Shown here: positions 1 through 7,175 of the stretch, piece after piece
Numbering within the stretch: position 1 is the first letter of the stretch
Layout of the letters: the number at the start of each line of letters is the position of its first letter
Assembly (NCBI GenBank): GCA_902796785.1
Contig: CADBQJ010000122.1
Location: 1 to 7,175 of the forward strand
Reading direction: 5' to 3'
DNA length: 7,175 nucleotides
Source: Fibrobacter succinogenes
GTDB lineage: Bacteria > Fibrobacterota > Fibrobacteria > Fibrobacterales > CADBQJ01
Translations under genes and position numbers: made by a program
Notes under the pieces: model-generated
The model's input: the letters and a program-made list of their open reading frames with translations, nothing else
Databases searched by the model: none
Told to the model about the DNA's origin: nothing

Positions 1-60
1 CCCTGGCAAGGGGGATCGAAAAATTTTTCTCCGGAATGCCTCTTTTTCGGGGATTTGGCG

Positions 61-1254
61 CTAATCCCGCGTCTTCCAGAACGCGGAGAAGGCGAGCGAG
101 GCCATGCGGAGCGCCATGGCGGGGTCCGCGGCGAAGGCGGCCGCCTTGCCGCGCTCCACGGCGGCCTTCATGACGGCGTAGAAGCGCGACTGGTCGCGCG
201 CGTCCATCGCCAGCAGCGCGCGGCGCATGCGGAAATAGCGTTCGTGCGTCCGGCCGAAGGCGTCGCGGCAGGCGTCGTGGTAGCGGCGCAGGAAGGTCTC
301 GGAGAGGTCGCCTTCGCGGAAGCCTTCGGCGATCGTCCGCGCGGCGAGGCGTCCGGCGGCCAGGGCCGCGGCGATCCCGCCGCCGGTGAGCGGGTTGGTG
401 TGGTGGGCGGAGTCGCCCGCCAGCAGGAAGTTGTCGGCGACGGTCTGCTCCAGCGTGCCGCTGACCGGCGCGGCGCCGCCGCAGCGTGAGAGGACGCGCG
501 CCCCGGGATAGAGCTTCTCCAGCCACTCCTCCGTCAGCTCGGCGATGTTCGGCGCGCCCGCCTTCGGCACGAGAATCCCCGCGCCGAAGTTCGTCGTCTT
601 CGACTTCGCCTTCGGGAAGGCCCAGATGTAGCCGTCGTTGACCGTGTCGCGCCCCTGCCAGAGCACCAGGCGGTCGCTTTCGGGAATCAGCATGTCGAGC
701 TTGAACTCGATCGCGCTGCAGGTGTGCGGCGCCAGCTGCCGCGTGCGCAGCCCGGCCCACTCGCCCGAGAGGGCCTCCACGCCGTCGGCGCCGATCACGA
801 CGCGCGCGCGCACCTCGGTCTCCCCTTCCGGAGTCGCCACGAGCACCCGGCGCGCCCCGTTCTCCGCGGGGCCGACGTCCTTCGCCTGCGCCCGCAGCGC
901 GAGAACCGCGCCGCGCGACCTCGCGTGCTCCGCCAGGCCGGCGTCGAACTTCGTCCGGTCGAGCACCGTGCCCAAATCTTTCTTGTCGTAGCGGACCACG
1001 TGCCCGCCCGTGCCGTGGAAGACCACGCCGTTCAGCTCGGTCTCGATCCACTCGTCGCGCACGGGCGCGTACTCCGCGATGCGCGCGACCGACGTGCTCG
1101 CCTCGCCGCACCGCACGGGAATCCCGACCACGGGGCGCTTCTCCAGGAGCAGCGTCTTCAGGCCCGCGGACGCGCAGTCCGCGGCGGCCACGCTTCCCGC
1201 GGGGCCCGCGCCGATCACGAGGACGTCGCAGGAGGAGTCAATCCCGTTCGACAT
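61..1254 (-). CDS. Geranylgeranyl reductase family FAD-dependent oxidoreductase
   Basis: This 397-residue protein belongs to the geranylgeranyl reductase (GGR) branch of FAD-dependent oxidoreductases, which saturate double bonds of polyprenyl chains (archaeal lipids, chlorophyll phytyl chain, menaquinone tail). Visible features are the N-terminal dinucleotide-binding GAGPAG at 15-20, the GGR-type PVRCGE with Cys49 at 46-51, the second FAD element VIGADGVE at 153-160, the substrate-side YIWAFPK at 209-215, and the FAD-binding GDSAHHTNPLTGGGI at 280-294. Length fits the family. The ATG start lies inside the end of the upstream ferredoxin gene (17-nt overlap) and has a good Shine-Dalgarno 6 nt upstream, so the two are probably translationally coupled. 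I infer that the ferredoxin is its electron donor. The substrate cannot be read from sequence; quinone side chains or another polyprenyl lipid are candidates. Family assignment is firm, the exact reaction is not. Confidence 0.92.
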   Translation of the reverse strand: MSNGIDSSCDVLVIGAGPAGSVAAADCASAGLKTLLLEKRPVVGIPVRCGEASTSVARIAEYAPVRDEWIETELNGVVFHGTGGHVVRYDKKDLGTVLDRTKFDAGLAEHARSRGAVLALRAQAKDVGPAENGARRVLVATPEGETEVRARVVIGADGVEALSGEWAGLRTRQLAPHTCSAIEFKLDMLIPESDRLVLWQGRDTVNDGYIWAFPKAKSKTTNFGAGILVPKAGAPNIAELTEEWLEKLYPGARVLSRCGGAAPVSGTLEQTVADNFLLAGDSAHHTNPLTGGGIAAALAAGRLAARTIAEGFREGDLSETFLRRYHDACRDAFGRTHERYFRMRRALLAMDARDQSRFYAVMKAAVERGKAAAFAADPAMALRMASLAFSAFWKTRD

Positions 1255-1438
1255 GCAGCGCTCCCACGGGGCAGAACCTTACGCAGAGGCCGCAGCGCGT
1301 GCAGCGGCCGTCGTCCAGCGTCCATTCCAGTTCGCGGAAATCGATCGCGAGCGCCGGGCAGACGCCCGCGCATCCCGCGCAGACCAGGCACTTCTCCCGG
1401 TCGTAGACCAGCTTTCCCTTCCGCTTCGCCTCTGCCAC
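1238..1438 (-). CDS. 2[4Fe-4S] ferredoxin
   Basis: A 66-residue soluble, low-potential electron carrier. Two complete CxxCxxCxxxCP motifs are present: Cys17, 20, 23 and 27 (CLVCAGCAGVCP) and Cys46, 49, 52 and 56 (CTRCGLCVRFCP). The 19-residue step from Cys27 to Cys46 is the same as in classical clostridial 2[4Fe-4S] ferredoxins, so both clusters should be [4Fe-4S]. The start is GTG, 4 nt after the prepilin peptidase stop, with a GGGGG stretch 8 nt upstream; no better in-frame start is seen. A short basic N-terminus (KRKGK) precedes the first cluster. The end overlaps the GGR-family gene by 17 nt, which makes it the likely dedicated electron donor for that flavoprotein. Fold and clusters are near certain; the partner is inferred from context. 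Confidence 0.93.
   Translation of the reverse strand: MAEAKRKGKLVYDREKCLVCAGCAGVCPALAIDFRELEWTLDDGRCTRCGLCVRFCPVGALHVERD
1261..1265 (-). promoter_or_regulatory. Shine-Dalgarno of the GGR-family gene
   Basis: The minus strand reads GGGAG, followed by 6 nt and then the ATG of the reductase. The site lies within the ferredoxin coding sequence. It supports the ATG at 1254 as the true start despite the 17-nt overlap. Confidence 0.7.
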
Positions 1439-1442
1439 CGCG

Positions 1443-2255
1443 TCAGCCCCCGGTCGCGTAGGCGAGGTAGAGGTTCCAGAGCCGCTCGCCCTGGAACCAG
1501 ACGACGACCGCGCCCAGGTAGAGGAACGGCCCGAAGGGGATTTCGCCCTTGCGCAGCTTCGCGAGCGGAAGCGTCGCGACCGTGCCGAAGAGGGCTCCCA
1601 GCAGCACGGACATCAGCGCGAACTTCGCCCCCATCAGCGCGCCGAAGAAGGCGACCAGCTTCACGTCGCCGAACCCCATGGCGTCGCGCCCGAGGATCTT
1701 CGACATCAGCCGCCCGAAGGCCCAGAGCGCGACCGACGCGGCCAGCGCGCCGGCCAGCGCGGAGCGCCACTCCAGCCCGCCGGGCAGCAGCGAGGCCAGC
1801 AGCGCCAGCGCGATCCCGGGGATCACGGCCACGTCGGGGATCAGCATCGAGCGGAGGTCGGTCACCACGACCGGGAAGGCGAGCGCCGTCAGCAGCATCA
1901 GCCGCAGCGTCCATTCCACGGCGGCGGCGTCGGCGCCCCGGCCCGGAGGCATGCCGCACCACGCGGCGGCGGCGAGCGCGAGCCCGCACCCGAACTCGAT
2001 CAGCGGGTAGCGGACCGGAATCGGCTTCTTGCAGAAACGGCACTTGCCGCGCAGGAGGAGCCAGCCGACCATCGGCAGGTTGTCGTGCCACTTCAGCCTG
2101 TTCTTGCATTCGGGGCAGTGCGAAGGCGGCTTGACGATCGACATCCCCAGCGGCACGCGGTAGACGACCACCGTGAAGAACGAGCCGAGCGCCGCCCCGA
2201 GCAGCAGGACGAAGAAGTGGAAGAGCGGCGTGGGGGTGACGACGAGGTTTTCCAT
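1443..2255 (-). CDS. pilD: Prepilin peptidase (A24 family, PilD/GspO type)
   Basis: A 270-residue inner-membrane aspartic protease that cleaves type IV prepilins or type II secretion pseudopilins at the cytoplasmic face; the family also N-methylates the new N-terminus. The N-terminal DiS_P_DiS domain (about 15-98) has GSFFTVVVYRVP at 24-35 and two CxxC pairs, Cys47/50 and Cys72/75, which hold zinc in family members. The peptidase domain carries both catalytic aspartates: Asp133 in TDLRSMLIPD and Asp197 in the GFGDVK motif. Several hydrophobic segments follow, as expected for a polytopic protein. It lies 27 nt after the lipoprotein gene and 4 nt before the ferredoxin gene. No pilin or secretion genes are in the window, so its substrates are unknown. 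No strong Shine-Dalgarno precedes the ATG. The symbol pilD is used by function; gspO would fit equally well. Confidence 0.95.
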   Translation of the reverse strand: MENLVVTPTPLFHFFVLLLGAALGSFFTVVVYRVPLGMSIVKPPSHCPECKNRLKWHDNLPMVGWLLLRGKCRFCKKPIPVRYPLIEFGCGLALAAAAWCGMPPGRGADAAAVEWTLRLMLLTALAFPVVVTDLRSMLIPDVAVIPGIALALLASLLPGGLEWRSALAGALAASVALWAFGRLMSKILGRDAMGFGDVKLVAFFGALMGAKFALMSVLLGALFGTVATLPLAKLRKGEIPFGPFLYLGAVVVWFQGERLWNLYLAYATGG

Positions 2256-2258
2256 CGT

Positions 2259-2269
2259 CCCGAAAATAC
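2259..2269 (-). promoter_or_regulatory. GTATTTTCGGG motif before pilD
   Basis: The minus strand reads GTATTTTCGGG, then ACG, then the pilD ATG. Almost the same motif precedes the lipoprotein start at 2948. It is one base off the Bacteroidetes -7 promoter consensus TAnnTTTG. It may be a promoter element giving a leaderless or near-leaderless transcript, or a feature of translation initiation. Function is inferred only. Confidence 0.3.
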
Positions 2270-2282
2270 CTTATTTGCCGGC

Positions 2283-2948
2283 CTACCGGCCCAGCATGCG
2301 GTTCATCAGCGACTGTTTGGAGGCCTCCAGCTCGGCGAGGATGCGGTCGCGCGGGAATTCGCCCCTGTTTTCGAGCTCCAGCCAGACCGGCTCGGGGTCG
2401 TTCGTCCCGAAGCCGAAGAGGGCGCGCATTTCCGTCGTCAGCGTCTCCGCGCCGTCCATGCAGGCCAGCACGGAGTTGTCCACGTCGAGCCGCAGCTCGA
2501 TCTCGCGCTCGACGGCGCCCCTGGCGGGCAGGACGAGCGGCTCGGACGCGCGGGCCGGCACGGCGCATTCGGCGAAGCGCAGGACGAAGGAGAGCGAGTC
2601 GAGGACGAGCGTGTCGGAGCCGGAGTTGCCCACGCGCACGCGCAACCGCGCTCCGGCGTTCCGCAGCTGCCACTCGGCGCGTCCCTCGAGGATGGCGGGC
2701 AGGTCGGCGAAGAGGGCGAGCGAGGGGCGGCGCAGGTCGTGCACGCGCTCCGTCCCGTCCGTCTGCGGCACCCGCACGATCGGCTCCGCGCCGTCGACCA
2801 CGGGGGCGGCCCCGAGGATCTCCAGGCTGCAGGAGGCGAGCGCCAGCTTGGCGCGCTGGCGCTTGGCGCCCGCGCATCCGGAGAGGAGCGCCGCGGCGAA
2901 GGCCGCGAGGCAGAGGACCAGGATCGTCGAACGGGTCTTCGGGCTCAT
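2283..2948 (-). CDS. Predicted lipoprotein, possible LEA14/WHy-like domain
   Basis: This 221-residue protein is not confidently recognised. It starts with a clear lipoprotein signal: a basic N-terminus (SPKTRS), a hydrophobic core at 8-22 and the lipobox LSGC with Cys25, so the mature protein should be lipid-anchored in the envelope. Residues about 100-157 show alternating hydrophobic strands: RLRVRVGNSGSDTLVLDSL, then a region ending LPARGAVEREIELRLDVDNS. This pattern resembles LEA14/WHy domains (strand, N-x-(G/N)-S, LDSLSF, then PA-x-G before the last strands). That assignment is tentative. Cys40, Cys128 and Cys163 would be free in the mature protein and could form a disulfide. The start was chosen because it gives the intact signal peptide; no good Shine-Dalgarno precedes it. 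It follows the sdhB hairpin and precedes pilD by 27 nt, so it may open a new transcription unit. Confidence 0.8.
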   Translation of the reverse strand: MSPKTRSTILVLCLAAFAAALLSGCAGAKRQRAKLALASCSLEILGAAPVVDGAEPIVRVPQTDGTERVHDLRRPSLALFADLPAILEGRAEWQLRNAGARLRVRVGNSGSDTLVLDSLSFVLRFAECAVPARASEPLVLPARGAVEREIELRLDVDNSVLACMDGAETLTTEMRALFGFGTNDPEPVWLELENRGEFPRDRILAELEASKQSLMNRMLGR

Positions 2949-2950
2949 GG

Positions 2951-2961
2951 CCCAAAAATAC
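2951..2961 (-). promoter_or_regulatory. GTATTTTTGGG motif before the lipoprotein gene
   Basis: The minus strand reads GTATTTTTGGG, then CC, then the lipoprotein ATG. The inner TATTTTTG matches the Bacteroidetes -7 promoter consensus TAnnTTTG exactly. I see no convincing -33 TTTG at the usual distance, so this is a candidate only. A start site here would give a leaderless or almost leaderless mRNA. Confidence 0.35.
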
Positions 2962-2979
2962 GAAGTCCGCGGGAACGGA

Positions 2980-3009
2980 AAGCGGGGCCTTCCGGAGAAG
3001 GCCCCGCTT
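2980..3009 (-). terminator. Hairpin terminator after sdhB
   Basis: A perfect 13-bp inverted repeat (arm AAGCGGGGCCTTC) closes a 4-nt loop and begins 19 nt beyond the sdhB stop. The stem is very GC-rich. The run after it on the minus strand is only TCCGTT, so the U-tract is weak. It separates the sdh operon from the lipoprotein gene and probably ends transcription or stabilises the 3' end of the sdh mRNA. Confidence 0.7.
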
Positions 3010-3028
3010 CGAGCGCTTTCGCGGGAAA

Positions 3029-3792
3029 CTAGGCGGGTTCCACCACGGTGGCCGAGAGGTACTCCCGGTTCATCTTGGCGATGCAGTCCACGCTGATTTC
3101 CTTGGGGCAGGCGGCCTGGCATTCGTACTGGTTGGTGCAGTTGCCGAAGCCTTCCTTGTCCATCTGGGCGACCATGGCGAGCACGCGCTTGCGCTTTTCG
3201 ACCTGGCCCTGGGGCAGGCGCGCGAGGTGCGTCACCTTGGCGGAGACGAAGAGCATGGCGGAGGCGTTCTTGCACGCCGCGACGCAGGCGCCGCAGCCGA
3301 TGCAGGCGGCCGCGTCCATGGCGGCGTCGGCGTCGGCCTTGCCGATCGGGATCGCGTTGGCGTCCTGGGCGGAGCCGGCGTTGATGTTGGTGAAGCCGCC
3401 CGCCTGGATGATGCGGTCGAACGCGTCGCGGTTGACCACGCAGTCGCGGATCACCGGGAACGCGGAGGCGCGCCAGGGTTCCACCACGATGACGTCGCCG
3501 TCCTTGAACGAGCGCATGTGCAGCTGGCAGGTCGTGATGCCGCGGCCGGGGCCGTGGGGCACGCCGTTGATGACCAGCGAGCACATCCCGCAGATGCCTT
3601 CGCGGCAGTCGTTGTCGAAGGCGAAGGGTTCCTTGCCTTCCTTCTGCAGCTCTTCGTTCAGGATGTCGAGCATTTCGAGGAAAGAGGAACCGGTGGAGAC
3701 GTCCTTCACCTTGTAGGTTTCGAACTTGCCGGGCTTGTCGGCGGAAGCCTGGCGCCACACCTTCAGAGTGACGCTGATGTTCTTCTCGGCCA

Positions 3793-3793
<1 letters not shown>
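3029..3793 (-). CDS. sdhB: Succinate dehydrogenase/fumarate reductase iron-sulfur subunit
   Basis: A 254-residue electron-transfer subunit of complex II that carries electrons between the FAD of SdhA and the hemes and quinone of SdhC at the cytoplasmic membrane face. The N-terminal ferredoxin domain binds [2Fe-2S] with Cys63, Cys68, Cys71 (CREGICGMC) and Cys89. The C-terminal domain has Cys164, Cys167, Cys170 and Cys174 ([11 protein letters not shown]), then Cys219, Cys225 and Cys229 ([12 protein letters not shown]). By analogy with E. coli FrdB, the [4Fe-4S] ligands are 164, 167, 170 and 229, and the [3Fe-4S] ligands are 174, 219 and 225. The start ATG shares one base with the sdhA stop (TAATG) and has GGAG 9 nt upstream. 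A longer open frame runs far upstream inside sdhA but has no similarity to the family. All cluster ligands are present, so the protein should be functional. The symbol frdB is an equally valid name. Confidence 0.97.
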
Positions 3794-5759
<1,966 letters not shown>

Positions 5760-5763
<4 letters not shown>

Positions 5764-6452
5764 TTGCAGGCCTCGCGCAGGAAACAGGTGATGACGATGA
5801 TCGCGTTGCCGCCGCCGATCAGCGCGGCGTAGCATTTGCCGCAGAACTCGATGATGGGGGTGTACTTGGGATGGCGCAGGCCCAGCGTCTGGAACACGCT
5901 GCCGACGCCGTGCCACAGGTGGAAGCCCAGGCAGAGCATGGCGATCACGTAGATGGCCGCGTACCAGGACTGGGAGAACCAGAAGCTCACGACGTCGTAG
6001 AGGGTGATCTGCCCGTCATGGGGGATGATGTCGGCGAAAACGCCTTTGCCGAACTTGAAGGTGAGGATGTGGAGCACCAGCCAGGCGAGGAGGAACGTGC
6101 CGGTGTAGATCATCACGAAGGAGGGCAGGCTCTTGTCGCCCACGCGGGTCTGCACTTCGTAGCCGGCGGCGCGGGCGGCGCGGTTTTCCCGCCAGGTGCG
6201 CAGGGCGTTGACGATGTGGACGCCGAAGAGGACCACCAGCCCGGCTTCCGCGACGTAGAGCAGGAACTTCAGGCTGGCGTAGGTGTCGGCCACCTTGTTG
6301 AAGGCCTCGGCGCGCGCGGCCTCGTCGGGAATCAGCAGCGTGCAGTTGCCGACGAAGTGGACCAGCAGGAAGCCGAGAAGGCACCCGCCGGTGACCGCCA
6401 TCAGCTGTTTCTTGCCGATGGAGGAGTTGACGTATTTGAAGATCCAGGACAT
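5760..6452 (-). CDS. sdhC: Succinate dehydrogenase/fumarate reductase cytochrome b subunit (b558 type)
   Basis: A 230-residue integral membrane anchor of complex II that binds heme b and quinone. It has the family start [13 protein letters not shown] (10-22) and about five hydrophobic helices (near 17-40, 61-85, 112-133, 162-185 and 207-225), fitting the single-subunit diheme (type B) class of Bacillus subtilis and Wolinella. Likely heme ligands are His32 (HFVGN), His79 (FGVHIVNA), His128 (LHILTF) and His178 (FHLWHG); His181 is a neighbouring alternative. The glutamate two residues before the last ligand in Wolinella FrdC (Glu180) appears to be Gly176 here. The ATG has AGGA 6 nt upstream. It starts 26 nt after ndk ends and overlaps sdhA by 4 nt. 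No separate sdhD is present or needed for this class. Confidence 0.95.
5771..5774 (-). promoter_or_regulatory. Shine-Dalgarno of sdhA
   Basis: The minus strand reads GAGG 7 nt before the ATG at 5763, within the end of sdhC. Together with the ATGA overlap it decides the sdhA start and indicates coupled translation. Confidence 0.7.
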
Positions 6453-6458
6453 GTGCGA

Positions 6459-6462
6459 TCCT
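6459..6462 (-). promoter_or_regulatory. Shine-Dalgarno of sdhC
   Basis: AAAAGGA on the minus strand, with the AGGA core 6 nt before the ATG at 6452, lies in the 26-nt gap between ndk and sdhC. I see no terminator in this gap, so transcription from ndk into sdhC is likely. Confidence 0.65.
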
Positions 6463-6478
6463 TTTGGGTGGTGGTCAA

Positions 6479-6925
6479 TCAGAGGGTTGCGATCCGCTTG
6501 GAGACCGCGTAGTCGACCAGCTCGGAGGGCTGGAACCAGTACGCGATCTCGCGCGCCGCGCTTTCGGGCGAGTCGGAGGAGTGGACGACGTTTTCGCCCA
6601 CGCTGGGCGCGTAGTCGAAGCGGATGGTGCCCGGGGCGGCCTTGGCGGGGTCGGTGGCGCCGTTGATGGCGCGGACCGCGGCGACGGCGTTTTCGCCGCC
6701 CAGCACGAGCAGGGCCACGGGGCCGGAGGTCATGAAGTCGATCAGTTCGCCGAAAAAGCCCTTTTCGCGGTGTTCCGCGTAGAAGCCCTCGGCCTGTTCG
6801 CGGGTCATCCGCACGACGCGGACCGCCTGCACGGCAAGTCCGGCCGCTTCGTAGCGGGAAAGGACGCTGCCCAGAAGGGCGTGCTTCATCCCGTTGGGCT
6901 TTACCATCGCGAAGGTTTTTTCCAT
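6479..6925 (-). CDS. ndk: Nucleoside diphosphate kinase
   Basis: A 148-residue cytoplasmic enzyme that transfers the gamma phosphate of ATP to other (deoxy)nucleoside diphosphates through a phosphohistidine. The catalytic residue is His115 in NVVHSSDS. Other active-site residues match human NDPK with an offset of three: Lys9, Tyr49, Phe57, Arg85, Thr91, Arg102, Asn112 and Glu126. Family stretches FYAEHREKGFFGELIDFMTS (48-67) and GATDPAKAAPGTIR (89-102) are clear. The C-terminus (WFQPSELVDY) extends as in the longer class of NDKs. Three usually conserved positions differ: Asn11 for Asp and His15 for Arg in the KPDxxxR motif, and Ser116 for Gly in HGSD. GGGAG lies 6 nt before the ATG. It precedes sdhC by 26 nt and is probably in the same transcript. 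Function is likely intact, as no essential residue is missing. Confidence 0.96.
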   Translation of the reverse strand: MEKTFAMVKPNGMKHALLGSVLSRYEAAGLAVQAVRVVRMTREQAEGFYAEHREKGFFGELIDFMTSGPVALLVLGGENAVAAVRAINGATDPAKAAPGTIRFDYAPSVGENVVHSSDSPESAAREIAYWFQPSELVDYAVSKRIATL

Positions 6926-6931
6926 CGGTGT

Positions 6932-6936
6932 CTCCC
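6932..6936 (-). promoter_or_regulatory. Shine-Dalgarno of ndk
   Basis: The minus strand reads GGGAG, then 6 nt, then the ATG at 6925. It supports that start. Confidence 0.65.
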
Positions 6937-6950
6937 GGATTGTGGAGGTA

Positions 6951-6956
6951 ATTCTA
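6951..6956 (-). promoter_or_regulatory. Possible -10 box upstream of ndk
   Basis: TAGAAT on the minus strand differs from TATAAT at one base and lies 25 nt before the ndk start, at a sensible distance for a short leader. I see no matching -35 box at 17 nt. It would drive ndk-sdhCAB from the 43-nt gap after the TPR gene. Weak evidence. Confidence 0.25.
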
Positions 6957-6959
6957 GAA

Positions 6960-6976
6960 AACCCGACCTCAGGGTT
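6960..6976 (-). terminator. Weak hairpin at the end of the TPR-like gene
   Basis: On the minus strand AACCC and GGGTT can form a 5-bp stem around a 7-nt loop that contains the TGA stop, followed by TTCT. The stem is short, so termination here would be partial at best. Confidence 0.25.
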
Positions 6977-7175
6977 GGGCCGCGGCCCCCTCGGCCAGCG
7001 CTTTTGTCCGGCAGCGGCCGCATTCGATGTCCTCGACCATGAAGGCGGCGTCGTCCGCCAGCTCGTGATCGGGGCACTCCGCGGTCAGCTGCTTGAGGAT
7101 TTTGAGGGCTTCGGCTTCGTTCTTGAGGTTGTTGTCGAGGAGGAAGCCCTCCATGAAGAGCGCCTTGCACCGCTC
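6969..7175 (-). CDS. C-terminal part of a TPR-like protein (5' end outside window)
   Basis: Sixty-eight codons are visible, read in frame from the window edge to a TGA; the start lies beyond position 7175. An in-frame ATG at 7154 is probably internal, because coding-like sequence (ERCKALF) continues upstream of it. The segment CKALFMEGFLLDNNLKNEAE, followed by A-x-K-I-L-x-Q-L and CPDHELADDAAFMVEDI, matches the helix pairs of tetratricopeptide-like repeats in envelope proteins of the YbgF/BamD kind (G-F-x-x-D-N-x-L-K, then P-D-H-E-L-A-D-D-A). Such repeats mediate protein contacts. The tail after the last repeat holds a CxxC pair (CGRC) and a short Ala-rich end. Which protein it belongs to cannot be decided from this fragment. 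It lies 43 nt upstream of ndk. Confidence 0.72.
   Translation of the reverse strand, partial: ERCKALFMEGFLLDNNLKNEAEALKILKQLTAECPDHELADDAAFMVEDIECGRCRTKALAEGAAAQP

Noticed and set aside
17..49. AT-rich patch after the reductase gene with palindrome GAAAAATTTTTC (18-29) and a possible CGAAAAA/TTTTTCG stem, considered as a terminator
   Set aside because: The stem is all A-T except its closing pair, the loop is long, and no U-run follows on the minus strand. The next gene lies outside the window, so its role cannot be judged.
2277..2290. Small hairpin (GCCGG/CCGGC) at the end of the lipoprotein gene
   Set aside because: Only 5 bp with no U-run after it, and it overlaps the end of the coding sequence in GC-rich DNA, so it is likely chance.
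1279..2955. Minus-strand open frame of 558 codons across the lipoprotein, pilD and ferredoxin genes
   Set aside because: Arg/Ala/Gly-rich shadow in another frame of three well-supported genes.
5764..5916. GTG-started N-terminal extension of sdhA by 51 residues
   Set aside because: It lies inside sdhC, is basic and low in complexity, and is absent from the family. The ATG at 5763 has a Shine-Dalgarno and ATGA coupling.

Overview
The window is a compact, very GC-rich (by eye, not counted) stretch of bacterial chromosome. All eight supported genes lie on the minus strand, so transcription runs from high to low coordinates. There are no RNA genes, insertion sequences, CRISPR arrays or phage signs. 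The lipoprotein signal peptide, the CxxC-type prepilin peptidase and an SdhC-SdhA-SdhB set closely resembling that of Bacteroidetes suggest a Gram-negative bacterium of the FCB group or a neighbouring phylum. Fibrobacterota is possible, but the sequence alone does not settle the phylum.

In transcription order, the right end (6969-7175) holds the last 68 codons of a TPR-like protein that is cut by the window edge. Next come a nucleoside diphosphate kinase (ndk) and a tightly packed respiratory complex II operon: sdhC (five-helix diheme cytochrome b), sdhA (flavoprotein) and sdhB (three-cluster iron-sulfur protein). sdhC and sdhA overlap by ATGA, and sdhA and sdhB share one base (TAATG). A perfect 13-bp hairpin just after sdhB probably ends this unit. 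The complex links the succinate/fumarate couple to the quinone pool; the sequence does not show which direction dominates.

Below the hairpin, a second run starts with an unrecognised lipoprotein with a possible LEA14/WHy-like domain. It continues with a prepilin peptidase (PilD/GspO type), a 66-residue 2[4Fe-4S] ferredoxin and a geranylgeranyl-reductase-family flavoprotein. Gaps in this run are 27 nt, 4 nt and then a 17-nt overlap, which suggests co-transcription. The ferredoxin and flavoprotein look like a matched electron donor and isoprenoid-saturating reductase; a plausible target is the side chain of a quinone or another polyprenyl lipid.

Most of the window is ordinary core metabolism. 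The points most worth a second look are the ferredoxin/reductase pair, a shared GTATTTTyGGG motif directly before the two genes that lack a clear Shine-Dalgarno sequence, and several unusual residues around the NDK active site.
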